DNA of 64,000 nucleotides from an uncultured Oscillibacter sp. (GTDB lineage: Bacteria; Bacillota; Clostridia; Oscillospirales; Oscillospiraceae): NCBI GenBank assembly GCA_910576865.1, contig CAJTKE010000002.1, forward strand, positions 124,001 to 188,000. The letters are read 5' to 3'. The notes below the pieces were generated by a model. That model did not search any database. It was not told where the DNA came from and saw only the letters and a program-made list of their open reading frames with translations. The translations under genes and the position numbers were made by a program. Every line of letters starts with the position of its first letter. Positions within the stretch are counted from its first letter, which is position 1. This document shows, one piece after another, positions 24,912-33,392 of the stretch.

Positions 24912-25436
24912 ATGGGAAGTGTTTGCGGCGGGGAATATCGTTTCCTTCCGGCGGAGCGAAGTGACGCGGAGGCGGTCTTTGCGCTGATCCGGAAGCGAAT
25001 TCAATGGATGGACGAAATTGGGATCCGGCAGTGGAACGTGGAGGATTACTGGGAGGTTTTCCCGGAGAGCTATTACCATGCCGCCATCGCGGAAAAGCGT
25101 CTGTACGTGCTGAAGGACTCGGAGGGCACCGTTGCCGCCGGCGTGCTGGCCTTTCAAGACCGGGGCTGGGAGGAGCGGGAGGACGCCGTCTACCTGCACA
25201 ATTTTGTCACGGCCCGGAACGCCCGGGGGGCAGGGGACCGCTTCCTGGAGGAGTGGGAGGCCCTGGCCGGGAGCCTCGGAAAACGGGTCCTCCGCCTGGA
25301 CTGCGCCGAGGACAACGAACGTCTGAACCGATATTATGAGAAGCGCGGCTTCCGCGCCGTGGGTCGGGTGGAGGACAAAGACTACACCGGAACGAGGCGG
25401 GAGAAGCTGCTTGAACAGAAAGAGGCGATTTTATGA
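24912..25436 (+). CDS. GNAT family N-acetyltransferase embedded in the his operon
   Basis: A 174-residue GNAT protein: N-terminal FLPAERSDAEAVFALIRKRIQWMDEIGIRQW, acetyl-CoA loop region in LHNFVTARNARGAGDRFLEEW (a degenerate R/QxxGxG/A signature), and a C-terminal NERLNRYYEKRGFRAVG typical of the fold. The N-terminus is like GNAT proteins acting on small amines or amino acids; the substrate is unknown. It begins 2 bases after the hisD stop and overlaps hisC by 4 bases, so it is fully embedded in the operon. Codon use is like the neighbours. Confidence 0.85.
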   Translation: MGSVCGGEYRFLPAERSDAEAVFALIRKRIQWMDEIGIRQWNVEDYWEVFPESYYHAAIAEKRLYVLKDSEGTVAAGVLAFQDRGWEEREDAVYLHNFVTARNARGAGDRFLEEWEALAGSLGKRVLRLDCAEDNERLNRYYEKRGFRAVGRVEDKDYTGTRREKLLEQKEAIL

Positions 25437-26497
25437 GCCGGTTTTTATCCCCCGAGGCCCTGCGCTGTGACCCCTACACCCCCGGCGAGCAGCCCCGGGA
25501 CCAGCAGTACATCAAATTGAACACCAACGAGAGCCCCTTCCCGCCCTCTCCCAGGGTCCTGGAGGCCCTGAGCCGGGCGGAGGCGGAGAAGCTTTATCTC
25601 TACTCCGACCCCACCTGTGCCGCCCTGAACGCGGCCATCGCCAAGCGGTACGGCCTGGGCCCGGAGAACGTGATTTCCGGCAACGGCTCCGACGAGATCC
25701 TGGCCTTCGCCTTCCGGGCCTTCTGCGGAACGGACAGACCCGCCGCCTTCGCCGACATCACCTATGGCTTCTACGAGGCCCAGGCGGCCCTCTTCGGCCT
25801 GGAGGCCCGGCGGGTCCCCCTGGGGGAGGATTTCTCCCTGAACGTGGAGGACTACATGGACTTCCCCGGCACGGTGGTCATCGCCAACCCCAACGCCCCC
25901 ACGGGCATGACGGTCCCCGTCGACCATATCCGGCGGCTGCTGGAAAAGGACCCGGGCCGGGTGGTCGTGGTGGACGAGGCCTATGTGGACTTCGGCGCGG
26001 AGAGCTGCGCCCCTCTGGTCCGGGAGTACGGGAACCTGCTGGTGACCCAGACCATGTCCAAGAGCCGTTCCCTGGCCGGGGGCCGGATCGGCTTCGCTCT
26101 GGGTTCTGCGGAGCTCATCGGAGACCTGAACCGGGTGAAGTACAGCTTCAACCCCTACAACGTCAACCGCCTGAGTCTCCTGGCGGGGGCCGCCGCCATG
26201 GAGGACGAGGCCTATTTCCAGAATTGCTGCCGGGCCGTCCGGGAGAACCGGGCCTGGACCGTGGAGGCGCTGGAGGCCCGGGGCTTCACCGTCCTGCCCT
26301 CCTCCGCCAACTTCGTCTTCGCCAAATCGGACCGGATCCCCGGCGGAGACCTGTACCGGCGCTTGAAGGAAAACGGCATCCTGGTCCGCTGGTTTGACAA
26401 GGACCGCATCCGGGACTTCGTCCGCGTCACCATCGGCTCCAAAGAGCAGATGGAGGCGCTGGCGGAGCGGATCGACCGGCTTCTGGCCGAAGCGTAA
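25433..26497 (+). CDS. hisC: Histidinol-phosphate aminotransferase
   Basis: A 354-residue fold-I PLP aminotransferase. IKLNTNESPFPPSPRV, the VISGNGSDEIL phosphate-binding region, NPNAPTGM, VDEAYVDFG and the PLP lysine in TMSKSRSLAGGRIGFALG (Lys210) are all in place. It converts imidazole acetol phosphate to histidinol phosphate with glutamate. It overlaps the GNAT gene upstream and is followed 13 bp later by hisB. Confidence 0.95.
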   Translation: MSRFLSPEALRCDPYTPGEQPRDQQYIKLNTNESPFPPSPRVLEALSRAEAEKLYLYSDPTCAALNAAIAKRYGLGPENVISGNGSDEILAFAFRAFCGTDRPAAFADITYGFYEAQAALFGLEARRVPLGEDFSLNVEDYMDFPGTVVIANPNAPTGMTVPVDHIRRLLEKDPGRVVVVDEAYVDFGAESCAPLVREYGNLLVTQTMSKSRSLAGGRIGFALGSAELIGDLNRVKYSFNPYNVNRLSLLAGAAAMEDEAYFQNCCRAVRENRAWTVEALEARGFTVLPSSANFVFAKSDRIPGGDLYRRLKENGILVRWFDKDRIRDFVRVTIGSKEQMEALAERIDRLLAEA

Positions 26498-26510
26498 GGA
26501 GGGAAGCGCC

Positions 26511-27098
26511 ATGCGCACCGCAAGCATTCAACGGGACACCCGGGAGACGCAGATCAAGCTCTCCCTGAACCTGGACGGCGCCGGAAAGGCGGACATCGCC
26601 ACCGGCTGCGGCTTCCTGGACCACATGCTGGAGCTCTTCGCCCGGCACGGGGACTTCGACCTCTCCGTGACCTGCCGCGGGGACACCCAGGTGGATTACC
26701 ACCACTCCGTGGAGGACATCGGCATCTGCCTGGGCAAGGCCTTCCAGGAGGCCCTGGGAGACAAGCGGGGAATCGTCCGCTATGGGCAGTTCCTGCTGCC
26801 CATGGACGAGACCCTGGTCCTCTGCGCCGCAGATCTCAGCGGCCGGGACTACCTGGGCTGGGCGGTGGACCTGCCCGCCGCCAAGGTGGGGGACTTCGAC
26901 ACGGAGCTGGCCAAGGAATTCTGGCTGGGCTTTGTGCGGAATTGCCCCGGCTCCATTCACATCCGCCAGCTTGCGGGGGAGAACACCCACCACATCCTGG
27001 AGGCCGTTTTCAAGGGCATGGGCCGGACGCTGAAGGAGGCCGTGTCCCTGGACCCCGGGCACGCCGGCGAGATTCCAAGCACGAAGGGGCTGCTGTAA
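26511..27098 (+). CDS. hisB: Imidazoleglycerol-phosphate dehydratase
   Basis: A 195-residue stand-alone IGPD, with no fused phosphatase domain. Metal-binding HHxxED repeats are visible as DYHHSVEDIGICLG and THHILEAVFKGMGR, and the N-terminal GCGFLDHMLELFARH is diagnostic. It dehydrates imidazoleglycerol phosphate. A GGAGGGA site precedes the ATG; the longer frame upstream is hisC out of frame. hisH starts at the very next base after the stop. Confidence 0.96.
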   Translation: MRTASIQRDTRETQIKLSLNLDGAGKADIATGCGFLDHMLELFARHGDFDLSVTCRGDTQVDYHHSVEDIGICLGKAFQEALGDKRGIVRYGQFLLPMDETLVLCAADLSGRDYLGWAVDLPAAKVGDFDTELAKEFWLGFVRNCPGSIHIRQLAGENTHHILEAVFKGMGRTLKEAVSLDPGHAGEIPSTKGLL

Positions 27099-27710
27099 AT
27101 GATCGCGATTGTGGATTACGGCGTGGGGAACCTGTTTTCCCTGCGGTCCAGCCTCCGGTCCCTGGGCCTGGAGGCGGAGGTCACCTGTGAGGCGGAGCGC
27201 CTCCGGGCGGCGGACAGGATCATCCTCCCCGGCGTGGGGGCCTTTGGCGACGCCCGGGCCAGGCTGGACGAAACGGGGCTGGTCCCCGTCCTGCTGGAGG
27301 AGGCGGAGCGGAAGCCCCTGCTTGGCATCTGCCTGGGGATGCAGCTGCTGTTTGACCGGGGCTTCGAGTACGGGGAGCACCCCGGCCTGGGGCTGATTCC
27401 CGGCGAGGTGGCGTTTCTGGGAGAGGACCTGGAGGACCAGACCCTGAAGATTCCCCACATGGGCTGGAACAGCCTGGAGATCGTGAAGGACGACCCGCTG
27501 TTCCGGCACTTTGAGCATGGCGAATATGTTTACTACGTTCACAGCTTCTACGCCCGGAACTGCCGGGAGAGCACCCTGGGCGTCTCCCGGTACGGGAATG
27601 TGGCCGTCACCGGCGCGGTGCGGCGGGGAAACGTCTGGGGCACCCAGTTCCACCCGGAGAAATCCGGGGACGCGGGGCTGCGGCTGCTGCGGGCCTTCGC
27701 GGAGCTGTAA
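27099..27710 (+). CDS. hisH: Imidazole glycerol phosphate synthase, glutaminase subunit
   Basis: A 203-residue class I glutamine amidotransferase. The nucleophile is Cys78 in LLGICLGMQLLF, and the His-Glu pair is in GTQFHPEKSGDAGL near residue 182. It supplies ammonia to HisF. The ATG directly follows the hisB TAA, with no intergenic base, so coupling is likely. The partner hisF lies three genes downstream. Confidence 0.95.
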   Translation: MIAIVDYGVGNLFSLRSSLRSLGLEAEVTCEAERLRAADRIILPGVGAFGDARARLDETGLVPVLLEEAERKPLLGICLGMQLLFDRGFEYGEHPGLGLIPGEVAFLGEDLEDQTLKIPHMGWNSLEIVKDDPLFRHFEHGEYVYYVHSFYARNCRESTLGVSRYGNVAVTGAVRRGNVWGTQFHPEKSGDAGLRLLRAFAEL

Positions 27711-27724
27711 AGGAGGAGCGGGTC

Positions 27725-28195
27725 ATGAGAAGAAAAGACCGGGAGGTCACGGACCCCGTGAAAATCCGGGAAATCATTACGGATTGTGATTGCTGCCGCC
27801 TGGGGCTCTGCGACGGGGAGCGGGCCTATGTGGTCCCCCTGGACTTCGGCTTCACGGAGCGGGACGGGCGTTATGCCCTCTATTTCCACGGCGCCGGGGA
27901 GGGCCGGAAGATGGACCTGATCCGGAAAACCGGCTGGGCCTCCTTCGAGATGGACACGGGCCATGAGTGGGTCGTGGGGGAGCGGGCCCAGGATGCCACC
28001 TCCCGCTTCCGGTGCGTCATGGGCGGCGGGCCGGTGACCATTCTGGAGACGGCGGAGGAGAAGCGGACGGGCCTCCTGGCCATCCTGGCCCATACCACCG
28101 GGAGGGACCGGTGGGACCTGGACGGGGCCGTCCTGGAGAAGACCGCGGTCTTCCGCCTGGACGCGGAGGAGCTGACCTGCAAGGTCCACCCGTGA
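27725..28195 (+). CDS. Pyridoxamine 5'-phosphate oxidase-like flavoprotein in the his operon
   Basis: A 156-residue split-barrel protein of the PNPOx/NimA-like group: REIITDCDCCRLGLCDGERAYVVPLDFGF then YALYFHGAGEGRKMDLIRKTG, the usual FMN phosphate region with its His. Members bind FMN, F420 or heme and act as small reductases (some give nitroimidazole resistance); no substrate can be named here. It lies between hisH and hisA, 14-15 bp from each, with an AAAGGAGG site. Confidence 0.82.
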   Translation: MRRKDREVTDPVKIREIITDCDCCRLGLCDGERAYVVPLDFGFTERDGRYALYFHGAGEGRKMDLIRKTGWASFEMDTGHEWVVGERAQDATSRFRCVMGGGPVTILETAEEKRTGLLAILAHTTGRDRWDLDGAVLEKTAVFRLDAEELTCKVHP

Positions 28196-28210
28196 GAAAG
28201 GAGCGAGAAT

Positions 28211-28930
28211 ATGCAGATTTTTCCCGCCATTGACCTGCGGGGCGGGCAGGTGGTCCGCCTCTACCAGGGGGACTACGACCAGGAGACCGTCTACGGCGCG
28301 GACCCCCGGGCCCAGGCCCGAAAATTCCTGGACGCCGGGGCCCGGTACCTCCACGTGGTGGACCTGGACGGAGCCCGGGACGGAACCCTGGCCAACTTCG
28401 ACAGCATCGCCGCCATCGCGAAGCAGGGCGGGCTCTACATCGAGGTGGGCGGCGGCATCCGCACGGAGGAACGCGTCCGCCGGTACCTGGACCTGGGGGT
28501 TGGCCGCTGCATCCTGGGGACCATTGCCGTAAAGGACTTTGACTTTACCATCCGCATGGCCCGGACCTATGGGGACCGGATCGCCGTGGGCGTGGACGCC
28601 CGGGACGGCTATGTCGCCGTCAACGGCTGGAAGGAGCTGTCCCGGGAAAGGGGCGTGGACTTCTGCCGCCGCCTCCGGGACGGAGGCGTGGGGACCGTCA
28701 TCTACACGGACATCAGCCGGGACGGCGCGGGCCGGGGGACCAACCTGGAGCTCTATGAGGAGCTGGTGCGGATCGAGGGCCTGGACATCACCGCCTCCGG
28801 CGGCGTCAGCACCCTGGAGGAGCTGCGGCGACTGGAGGCCATGGGCGTCCGGGCGGCCATCCTGGGGAAGGCCCTGTATGACGGCCGGCTGGACCTGCGG
28901 ACCGTCGTCGAGGAGGTGGGGGCGTGCTAG
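28211..28930 (+). CDS. hisA: ProFAR isomerase (1-(5-phosphoribosyl)-5-[(5-phosphoribosylamino)methylideneamino] imidazole-4-carboxamide isomerase)
   Basis: A 239-residue (beta-alpha)8 barrel. The catalytic aspartates are in FPAIDLRGGQVVRL (Asp8) and the VIYTDISRDGAGRGTN segment; phosphate-binding glycines appear in VGGGIRTEERV and ASGGVSTLEEL. It performs the Amadori rearrangement of ProFAR in histidine synthesis. AAGGAGCG precedes the ATG. Its end overlaps hisF by 7 bases. Confidence 0.95.
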   Translation: MQIFPAIDLRGGQVVRLYQGDYDQETVYGADPRAQARKFLDAGARYLHVVDLDGARDGTLANFDSIAAIAKQGGLYIEVGGGIRTEERVRRYLDLGVGRCILGTIAVKDFDFTIRMARTYGDRIAVGVDARDGYVAVNGWKELSRERGVDFCRRLRDGGVGTVIYTDISRDGAGRGTNLELYEELVRIEGLDITASGGVSTLEELRRLEAMGVRAAILGKALYDGRLDLRTVVEEVGAC

Positions 28931-29679
28931 CCAGGCGCATCATCCCCTGCCTGGACGTGAGGAACGGCCGTGTGGTGAAGGGGACCAACTTCGAGGGCCT
29001 CCGGGACTTGGCGGACCCGGTGGAGCTGGCCCGGTTCTACAACGACTCCGGGGCGGACGAGCTGGTGTTCTACGACATCACCGCCTCCGCCGAGGGCCGG
29101 GGGCTGTTCACGGACATTCTCCGTCAGGTGGCGTCGGAAATCTTCATCCCCCTCACCGTGGGGGGCGGCATCCGGACCCTGGAGGACTTCGACCGGGTGC
29201 TGAAATGCGGCGCGGACAAGGTCAGCGTCAACTCCGGGGCCATCGCGGACCCCTCCATCATCGCGGCGGCGGCCAAGCGCTACGGGGACCAGTGCGTGGT
29301 CCTCAGCATGGACGTGAAGCGGGTGGACGGGCGGTTCCGCCTCTTCGCCAAGGGGGGCCGGGAGGACACCGGCATCGACGCCATGGAGTGGGCGGTCCGG
29401 GGCGTGGGGGACGGCGCGGGGGAGATCGTGCTGAACTCCATCGACACCGACGGGGTGAAAACCGGCTTCGACCTGGAGATGCTGGACGCCCTGTCGGCGC
29501 GGGTGAAGGTGCCCATCATCGCCAGCGGCGGCGCGGGAAACAGGAAGCACTTCGCGGAGCTCTTCACCCACCCCGGCGTGGACGCGGGGCTGGCGGCCTC
29601 CATTTTTCACTCCCGGCAGGTGGACATCCGGGAGCTGAAGCGGTATTTGAGAGAACAGGGCGTGGAGATGCGCCTGTGA
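28924..29679 (+). CDS. hisF: Imidazole glycerol phosphate synthase, cyclase subunit
   Basis: A 251-residue (beta-alpha)8 barrel that joins with HisH to make imidazoleglycerol phosphate and AICAR. RRIIPCLDVRNGRVVKGTNF holds the catalytic Asp, and VGGGIRTLEDF, VSVNSGAI, NSIDTDGVKTGFD (second catalytic Asp) and IIASGGAG follow in order. It starts with GTG at 28924, inside the end of hisA, with GAGGAGG upstream. Confidence 0.95.
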   Translation: MLARRIIPCLDVRNGRVVKGTNFEGLRDLADPVELARFYNDSGADELVFYDITASAEGRGLFTDILRQVASEIFIPLTVGGGIRTLEDFDRVLKCGADKVSVNSGAIADPSIIAAAAKRYGDQCVVLSMDVKRVDGRFRLFAKGGREDTGIDAMEWAVRGVGDGAGEIVLNSIDTDGVKTGFDLEMLDALSARVKVPIIASGGAGNRKHFAELFTHPGVDAGLAASIFHSRQVDIRELKRYLREQGVEMRL

Positions 29680-29699
29680 ACGATAAAGGAGCGAAACCC

Positions 29700-30335
29700 A
29701 TGGATTTGAAATTTGACGAAAAGGGCCTGGTCCCCGCCGTCGTTCAGGACCACTACACCAAGGAGGTCCTGACCCTGGCCTATATGAACGCCGAGAGTCT
29801 GGCCATCACCATCGACGAGCGCCGGACCTGCTTCTGGAGCCGGAGCCGCCAGGAGCTCTGGCGGAAAGGGGAGACCAGCGGGAACCGCCAGCACGTGGTG
29901 TCCATCACCGCCGACTGCGACGGCGACGCCCTGGTGGTGGAGGTGGTGAAGGACGGCCCCGCCTGCCACACCGGGGCGGAGAGCTGTTTTTTCAACCGGC
30001 TCTATCTCTCCGACGAGCTGAAGCGGTTCAGCTATGAGGGGCTGTACCGGCTCATCGAGGGCCGGAAAACCAGCCCCAAGGAGGGCAGCTATACCACCTA
30101 TCTCTTTGACAAGGGTCTGGACAAGATTCTCAAAAAAGTGGGGGAGGAGTGTACCGAGGTCATCATCGCCGGGCGGAAAGAGGACAGGGAGGAGACGGTT
30201 TACGAAATCGCCGACCTCTGCTATCATGTGATGGTCTTGATGGTCCAGATGGGCATCACCGTGGAGGACGTCACCCGGGAGCTGGAGAAGCGCCACGTGG
30301 TGGACCACAAGGTGAAGCAGGAGCGGATGCAATGA
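29700..30335 (+). CDS. hisI: Bifunctional phosphoribosyl-AMP cyclohydrolase / phosphoribosyl-ATP pyrophosphatase
   Basis: A 211-residue HisI-HisE fusion. HisI (about 1-105) shows LTLAYMNAESL, the FWSRSRQELWRKGETSGN loop and the metal-binding ADCDGDALVV with a downstream PACHTGAESCF. HisE (about 115-211) shows KGLDKILKKVGEE and EIADLCYHVMVLM. It carries out steps 2 and 3. The ATG at 29700 has AAAGGAG upstream; an in-frame GTG 8 codons earlier is less well placed. It overlaps the following phosphatase by 4 bases. Confidence 0.95.
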   Translation: MDLKFDEKGLVPAVVQDHYTKEVLTLAYMNAESLAITIDERRTCFWSRSRQELWRKGETSGNRQHVVSITADCDGDALVVEVVKDGPACHTGAESCFFNRLYLSDELKRFSYEGLYRLIEGRKTSPKEGSYTTYLFDKGLDKILKKVGEECTEVIIAGRKEDREETVYEIADLCYHVMVLMVQMGITVEDVTRELEKRHVVDHKVKQERMQ

Positions 30336-31156
30336 AAAACGTCTGCTCCGTCCACACCCATTCCACCATGTGCGACGGGAAGGACCCCCTTTCGGAGATG
30401 GCCCGGGCGGCCTGTGAGGCCGGAGCCGTCTCCTTCGGCGCCTCGGGCCACAGCCACACCCCCATGCCGGAAGACGAGGGCGGCGTACTGCCCAGGGATA
30501 TGACGGCCTACCGGGAGGAGGTCCTCCGCCTGCGGGAGGAGTTTGCCGGGCGCATGGACGTACTGCTTGGGATTGAGCTGGACAACTGCGCCGACGTGAC
30601 GGCGGAGGGCTTCGACTACTGGATCGGCAGCGCCCACCGCCTGCGGGGCCCGGACGGAGAGCTTTACACCGTCGACTGGGACGCGGAACGCCTGGAGGAC
30701 TGCCGCCGCGGGGCCTATGGCGGCGACGGACTGACGATGGCCGCGGATTATTACGCCGAGGTCCGCCGCATGGCGGAGCTGCGGCCCACCATTCTGGGGC
30801 ACATCGATCTGGTGACGAAATTCAACGAGGACGGCGGCTTCTTTGACGAAACGGACTCCCGCTATCGCGCCGCCGCCCTGGGGGCCCTCCACGGGGCGGA
30901 CCCGAAGGAGACCCTGCTGGAGATCAATACCGGGGCCATGTCCCGGGGATACCGGAGCGCCCCCTATCCGGCCCTGTTCCTGCTGAGAGAGTGGCGGGCC
31001 ATGGGGGGAAAGATCATCCTCACCGCCGACGCCCACAGCGCGGAAACCGTCGTCTTCGGCTACGACCAGGCGGCGGAGCTGGCCCGGGCGGCGGGCTATG
31101 AGCGGTCGGTGATTCTGACCCAGGGAGGCCGGGAGGAGAGGCCTCTGGAATTTTGA
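30332..31156 (+). CDS. hisK: Histidinol-phosphatase, PHP family
   Basis: A 274-residue PHP-domain metallophosphatase (HisJ/HisK type). Metal ligands are in VHTHSTMCDGKDP (His8, His10), FGASGHSHTPMP, GIELDNC, GHIDLVTKFN and LTADAHSA. It dephosphorylates histidinol phosphate, completing the pathway in an operon whose hisB lacks the phosphatase domain. Start ATG is within an ATGA overlap with hisI. Last gene of the his operon; a strong terminator follows. Confidence 0.92.
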   Translation: MKNVCSVHTHSTMCDGKDPLSEMARAACEAGAVSFGASGHSHTPMPEDEGGVLPRDMTAYREEVLRLREEFAGRMDVLLGIELDNCADVTAEGFDYWIGSAHRLRGPDGELYTVDWDAERLEDCRRGAYGGDGLTMAADYYAEVRRMAELRPTILGHIDLVTKFNEDGGFFDETDSRYRAAALGALHGADPKETLLEINTGAMSRGYRSAPYPALFLLREWRAMGGKIILTADAHSAETVVFGYDQAAELARAAGYERSVILTQGGREERPLEF

Positions 31157-31167
31157 AGAGAAAAAGG

Positions 31168-31207
31168 CGCGGAAACCGCTGCATCGGCGGTTTCCGCGTC
31201 TTTTTTG
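31168..31207 (+). terminator. Terminator of the his operon
   Basis: A perfect 12-bp stem (31168-31179 with 31187-31198) followed by TCTTTTTTG. Confidence 0.92.
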
Positions 31208-31369
31208 ACAAAATGACAAGGACTCCCCCCCGCCGTCTTCCACCACGACGGGGAGCAAGTCCCTGTTGATTTTCATGCGTCAGGTCAAGTGACTTCCCCC
31301 CGCGCATGTCCGGTGGGGCGCACTGGAGTTTTTACCCCGGTACGGTTCCGCTTCAAGAATGGGACGGCC

Positions 31370-31621
31370 TCAAGAGGCGTTCATGTGGGACAGTTCTCGC
31401 ATACATTTGGGACACACGCTCTTGCCCTTGAAGAGTGCAATGTCCTTGGTGGTGTCGCAGAAAATACAGCTGGGCTTATACTTCTTGAGTATAACGGACG
31501 AGCCTTCCACATAGATTTCCAATGCGTCGCGCTCAGCAATGTCCAGGGTGCGCCGCATCTCGATGGGAAGCACGATCCTGCCCAACTCATCCACCTTTCT
31601 GACGATTCCAGTCGATTTCAT
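31370..31621 (-). CDS. AbrB/SpoVT-type transcriptional regulator with zinc-binding tail
   Basis: An 83-residue protein. Residues 1-47 form an AbrB/MazE swapped-hairpin DNA-binding domain (MKSTGIVRKVDELGRIVLPIEMRRTLDI). The C-terminal part adds two CxxC pairs (Cys52/55 and Cys70/73, CIFC and CPKC), forming a likely zinc ribbon. Such fusions are widespread transition-state regulators in Clostridia. It is transcribed divergently from spmA-spmB, which hints at control of sporulation genes but is not shown. GGAGGAG precedes the start. Confidence 0.88.
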   Translation of the reverse strand: MKSTGIVRKVDELGRIVLPIEMRRTLDIAERDALEIYVEGSSVILKKYKPSCIFCDTTKDIALFKGKSVCPKCMRELSHMNAS

Positions 31622-31670
31622 AGCTCTCCTCCTTTCCCGATGTCCGCGGTCTCTTCCAACAGGTGGTGTA

Positions 31671-31700
31671 ACCTTATCACACAGGGTCGGAGTTTGTCAA
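31671..31700 (-). promoter_or_regulatory. Promoter of the AbrB-type gene
   Basis: Minus-strand TTGACA (31695-31700), 18-bp spacer, TAAGGT (31671-31676), 50 bp upstream of the start codon. Confidence 0.55.
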
Positions 31701-31768
31701 TTCTTTCCTGGGAAAAATTAAGAAGAAATTCACATTTTCAGGGAAAAAAGTAGAAAAGGAGGAATTAT

Positions 31769-32350
31769 ATGGAAATGGCGTGGGTTTGGACGGGAATGGT
31801 GACGCTGTCCCTGGCCTTCGGCCTGCTCACCGGGAGCCTGGACGCGGTGGCCGGCGCCGCGTTGGAGGGGGCCCGGAACGCCATTGATCTGAGCCTTTCC
31901 ATGGCGGGTGTCCTGTGCCTGTGGAGCGGCGTCATGGAGATCATGAACGCCTGCGGCCTCTCGGCCAGTCTGGCGCGGCTGTTCCGGCCCGTCCTGCGGC
32001 GGCTGCTGCCGGAGGCCGCCAGGGACCCGGAGACCCTGGCGGCGGTGTCCGCCAATGTCTCCGCCAACCTCCTGGGCCTGGGCAACGCCGCCACGCCCTT
32101 GGGCATCCGGGCCGCCCGGCGGATGGCCCGGGGCTGCGGCGGCACGGCCAGCGATGAGCTGTGCCTGCTGGTGGTGCTGAACACCGCCTCCATCCAATTG
32201 ATCCCGGCCACCATCGCCTCGGTCCGGGCCGCCGCCGGGTGCGGGACTCCCTTCGACATCCTGCCGGCGGTGTGGCTGGCGTCGGCTTTGTCGGTGGCGG
32301 CGGGGCTGACCGCGGCCCGGCTGCTGTCCCGAGGGGGGAGGCGGAGATGA
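31769..32350 (+). CDS. spmA: Spore maturation protein A
   Basis: A 193-residue nucleoside-recognition (Gate) domain membrane protein. The gate motif region NLLGLGNAATPLGIRAARRM and the later NTASIQLIPATIASVRAAAG are typical of SpmA. With SpmB it contributes to spore core dehydration in endospore formers, which is direct evidence that this organism sporulates. AAAGGAGG precedes the ATG; it overlaps spmB by 4 bases. Confidence 0.93.
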   Translation: MEMAWVWTGMVTLSLAFGLLTGSLDAVAGAALEGARNAIDLSLSMAGVLCLWSGVMEIMNACGLSASLARLFRPVLRRLLPEAARDPETLAAVSANVSANLLGLGNAATPLGIRAARRMARGCGGTASDELCLLVVLNTASIQLIPATIASVRAAAGCGTPFDILPAVWLASALSVAAGLTAARLLSRGGRRR

Positions 32351-32871
32351 ATCTGAGCTCTCTGGTGGTTCCGGTGCTGCTGGCGGGGGTGGCGGTGTAC
32401 GGCCTGGGGAAGCGGGTGGACGTCTACGCCGCCCTGACCCACGGGGCGGAGGAGGGCCTGTCCGTGCTGCTGCGCATTATCCCGGCGCTGGTGGGGCTTC
32501 TGACGGCGGTGAGCATGTTCCGGGCCTCCGGGGCCATGGAGTGGCTGTCCGGGCTCTTCGCCCCGGCGCTGGATTTCCTGGGCATCCCGCCGGAGGCCGC
32601 GCCGCTGATGCTGGTCCGGCCGGTGTCCGGGAACGGGGCCCTGGCGGTGGCCAGTGACCTGATGGCCTCCCACGGACCGGACAGCTACGTGGGCCGGGTG
32701 GCGGCGGTGATGCTGGGCAGTACGGAGACCACGTTTTACACCATCGCCGTGTACTTCGGCTCCGCCGGGATCACGAAAACCCGGCACACCGTCCCCGCCG
32801 CCCTGGCGGCGGACCTGACGGGCTTCGCCGCGGCGGCGCTGGCGGTGCGGCTGTTCTTCGGGAGCGGCTGA
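32347..32871 (+). CDS. spmB: Spore maturation protein B
   Basis: A 174-residue partner of SpmA with the same Gate architecture: YAALTHGAEEGLSVLLRIIPALVGLLTAV, the RPVSGNGALAV loop and GSTETTFYTIAVYFGS. Several membrane helices. The start lies in an ATGA overlap with spmA. The pair likely acts in the forespore or mother-cell membrane. Confidence 0.93.
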   Translation: MNLSSLVVPVLLAGVAVYGLGKRVDVYAALTHGAEEGLSVLLRIIPALVGLLTAVSMFRASGAMEWLSGLFAPALDFLGIPPEAAPLMLVRPVSGNGALAVASDLMASHGPDSYVGRVAAVMLGSTETTFYTIAVYFGSAGITKTRHTVPAALAADLTGFAAAALAVRLFFGSG

Positions 32872-32885
32872 GGGGAAAAGAGAAA

Positions 32886-32917
32886 GCGGGGAGGAGATTC
32901 TCCCCTTCCCGCCTTAC
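32886..32917. terminator. Candidate terminator between spmB and the XRE gene
   Basis: An imperfect GC-rich inverted repeat (GCGGGGAGGAGA and TCTCCCCTTCCCGC), T-rich on the minus side. Convergent genes; moderate support. Confidence 0.45.
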
Positions 32918-33240
32918 AGGTCCTGTTCAGAAAGCCACTGGAGAAAGCTCCTGGCCAGCTCCAGCTGTTTTTCGTTCATGGTCCGGAGGTATTCCGCCGT
33001 GTTCCGCCACGTTTCGTCCTGGACCCGGGACGTGCCCACCAGGAATTCGTCCGGCGTGGTGTCCAGAGCCTTGGCCAGGCGCATGATGACCTCGGTGGAG
33101 GGGATGGAAAAGCCCCGCTCAATGCTGGAGAGATACTTGTAGCCGATGTCGGCCCGCTCCTCCACGACGGCTTGCTTCAGGTTCAGCTGCTTCCGCCGCC
33201 TGGCGATGCGGCGGCCGATCTCCGTATAATCAAGGCCCAT
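32914..33240 (-). CDS. XRE family transcriptional regulator
   Basis: A 108-residue protein with an N-terminal helix-turn-helix (YTEIGRRIARRRKQLNLKQAVVEERADIGYKYLSSIERGFSIPS region) of the Cro/C1 type and a C-terminal helical tail (NEKQLELARSFLQWL). The ATG at 33240 follows GGGGGAT; in-frame Met codons upstream have no better site. It diverges from a small ORF preceding thrS, across a 150-bp region with a strong promoter and repeated TGAATTA boxes, so control of that ORF and itself is plausible. Confidence 0.88.
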   Translation of the reverse strand: MGLDYTEIGRRIARRRKQLNLKQAVVEERADIGYKYLSSIERGFSIPSTEVIMRLAKALDTTPDEFLVGTSRVQDETWRNTAEYLRTMNEKQLELARSFLQWLSEQDL

Positions 33241-33310
33241 GCTATCCCCCCATGCCATTAGCATATGACAAAAGAGGGAGAAATAAACGGTTTGTAAGCG
33301 AATTTCTTGC

Positions 33311-33346
33311 TTGACAAATGAATTATCCGGTCTTATAGTTGAATTA
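33311..33346 (+). promoter_or_regulatory. Promoter with two TGAATTA boxes
   Basis: TTGACA (33311-33316), 17-bp spacer, TATAGT (33334-33339). TGAATTA occurs at 33319-33325 and 33340-33346, exactly 21 bp (two helical turns) apart, one in the spacer and one just past the -10: a candidate operator for the divergent XRE regulator. Confidence 0.6.
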
Positions 33347-33392
33347 CGTCTTGAAGAACGAATATGCAAGGAGCAGTATGAAGGAGTACCCA

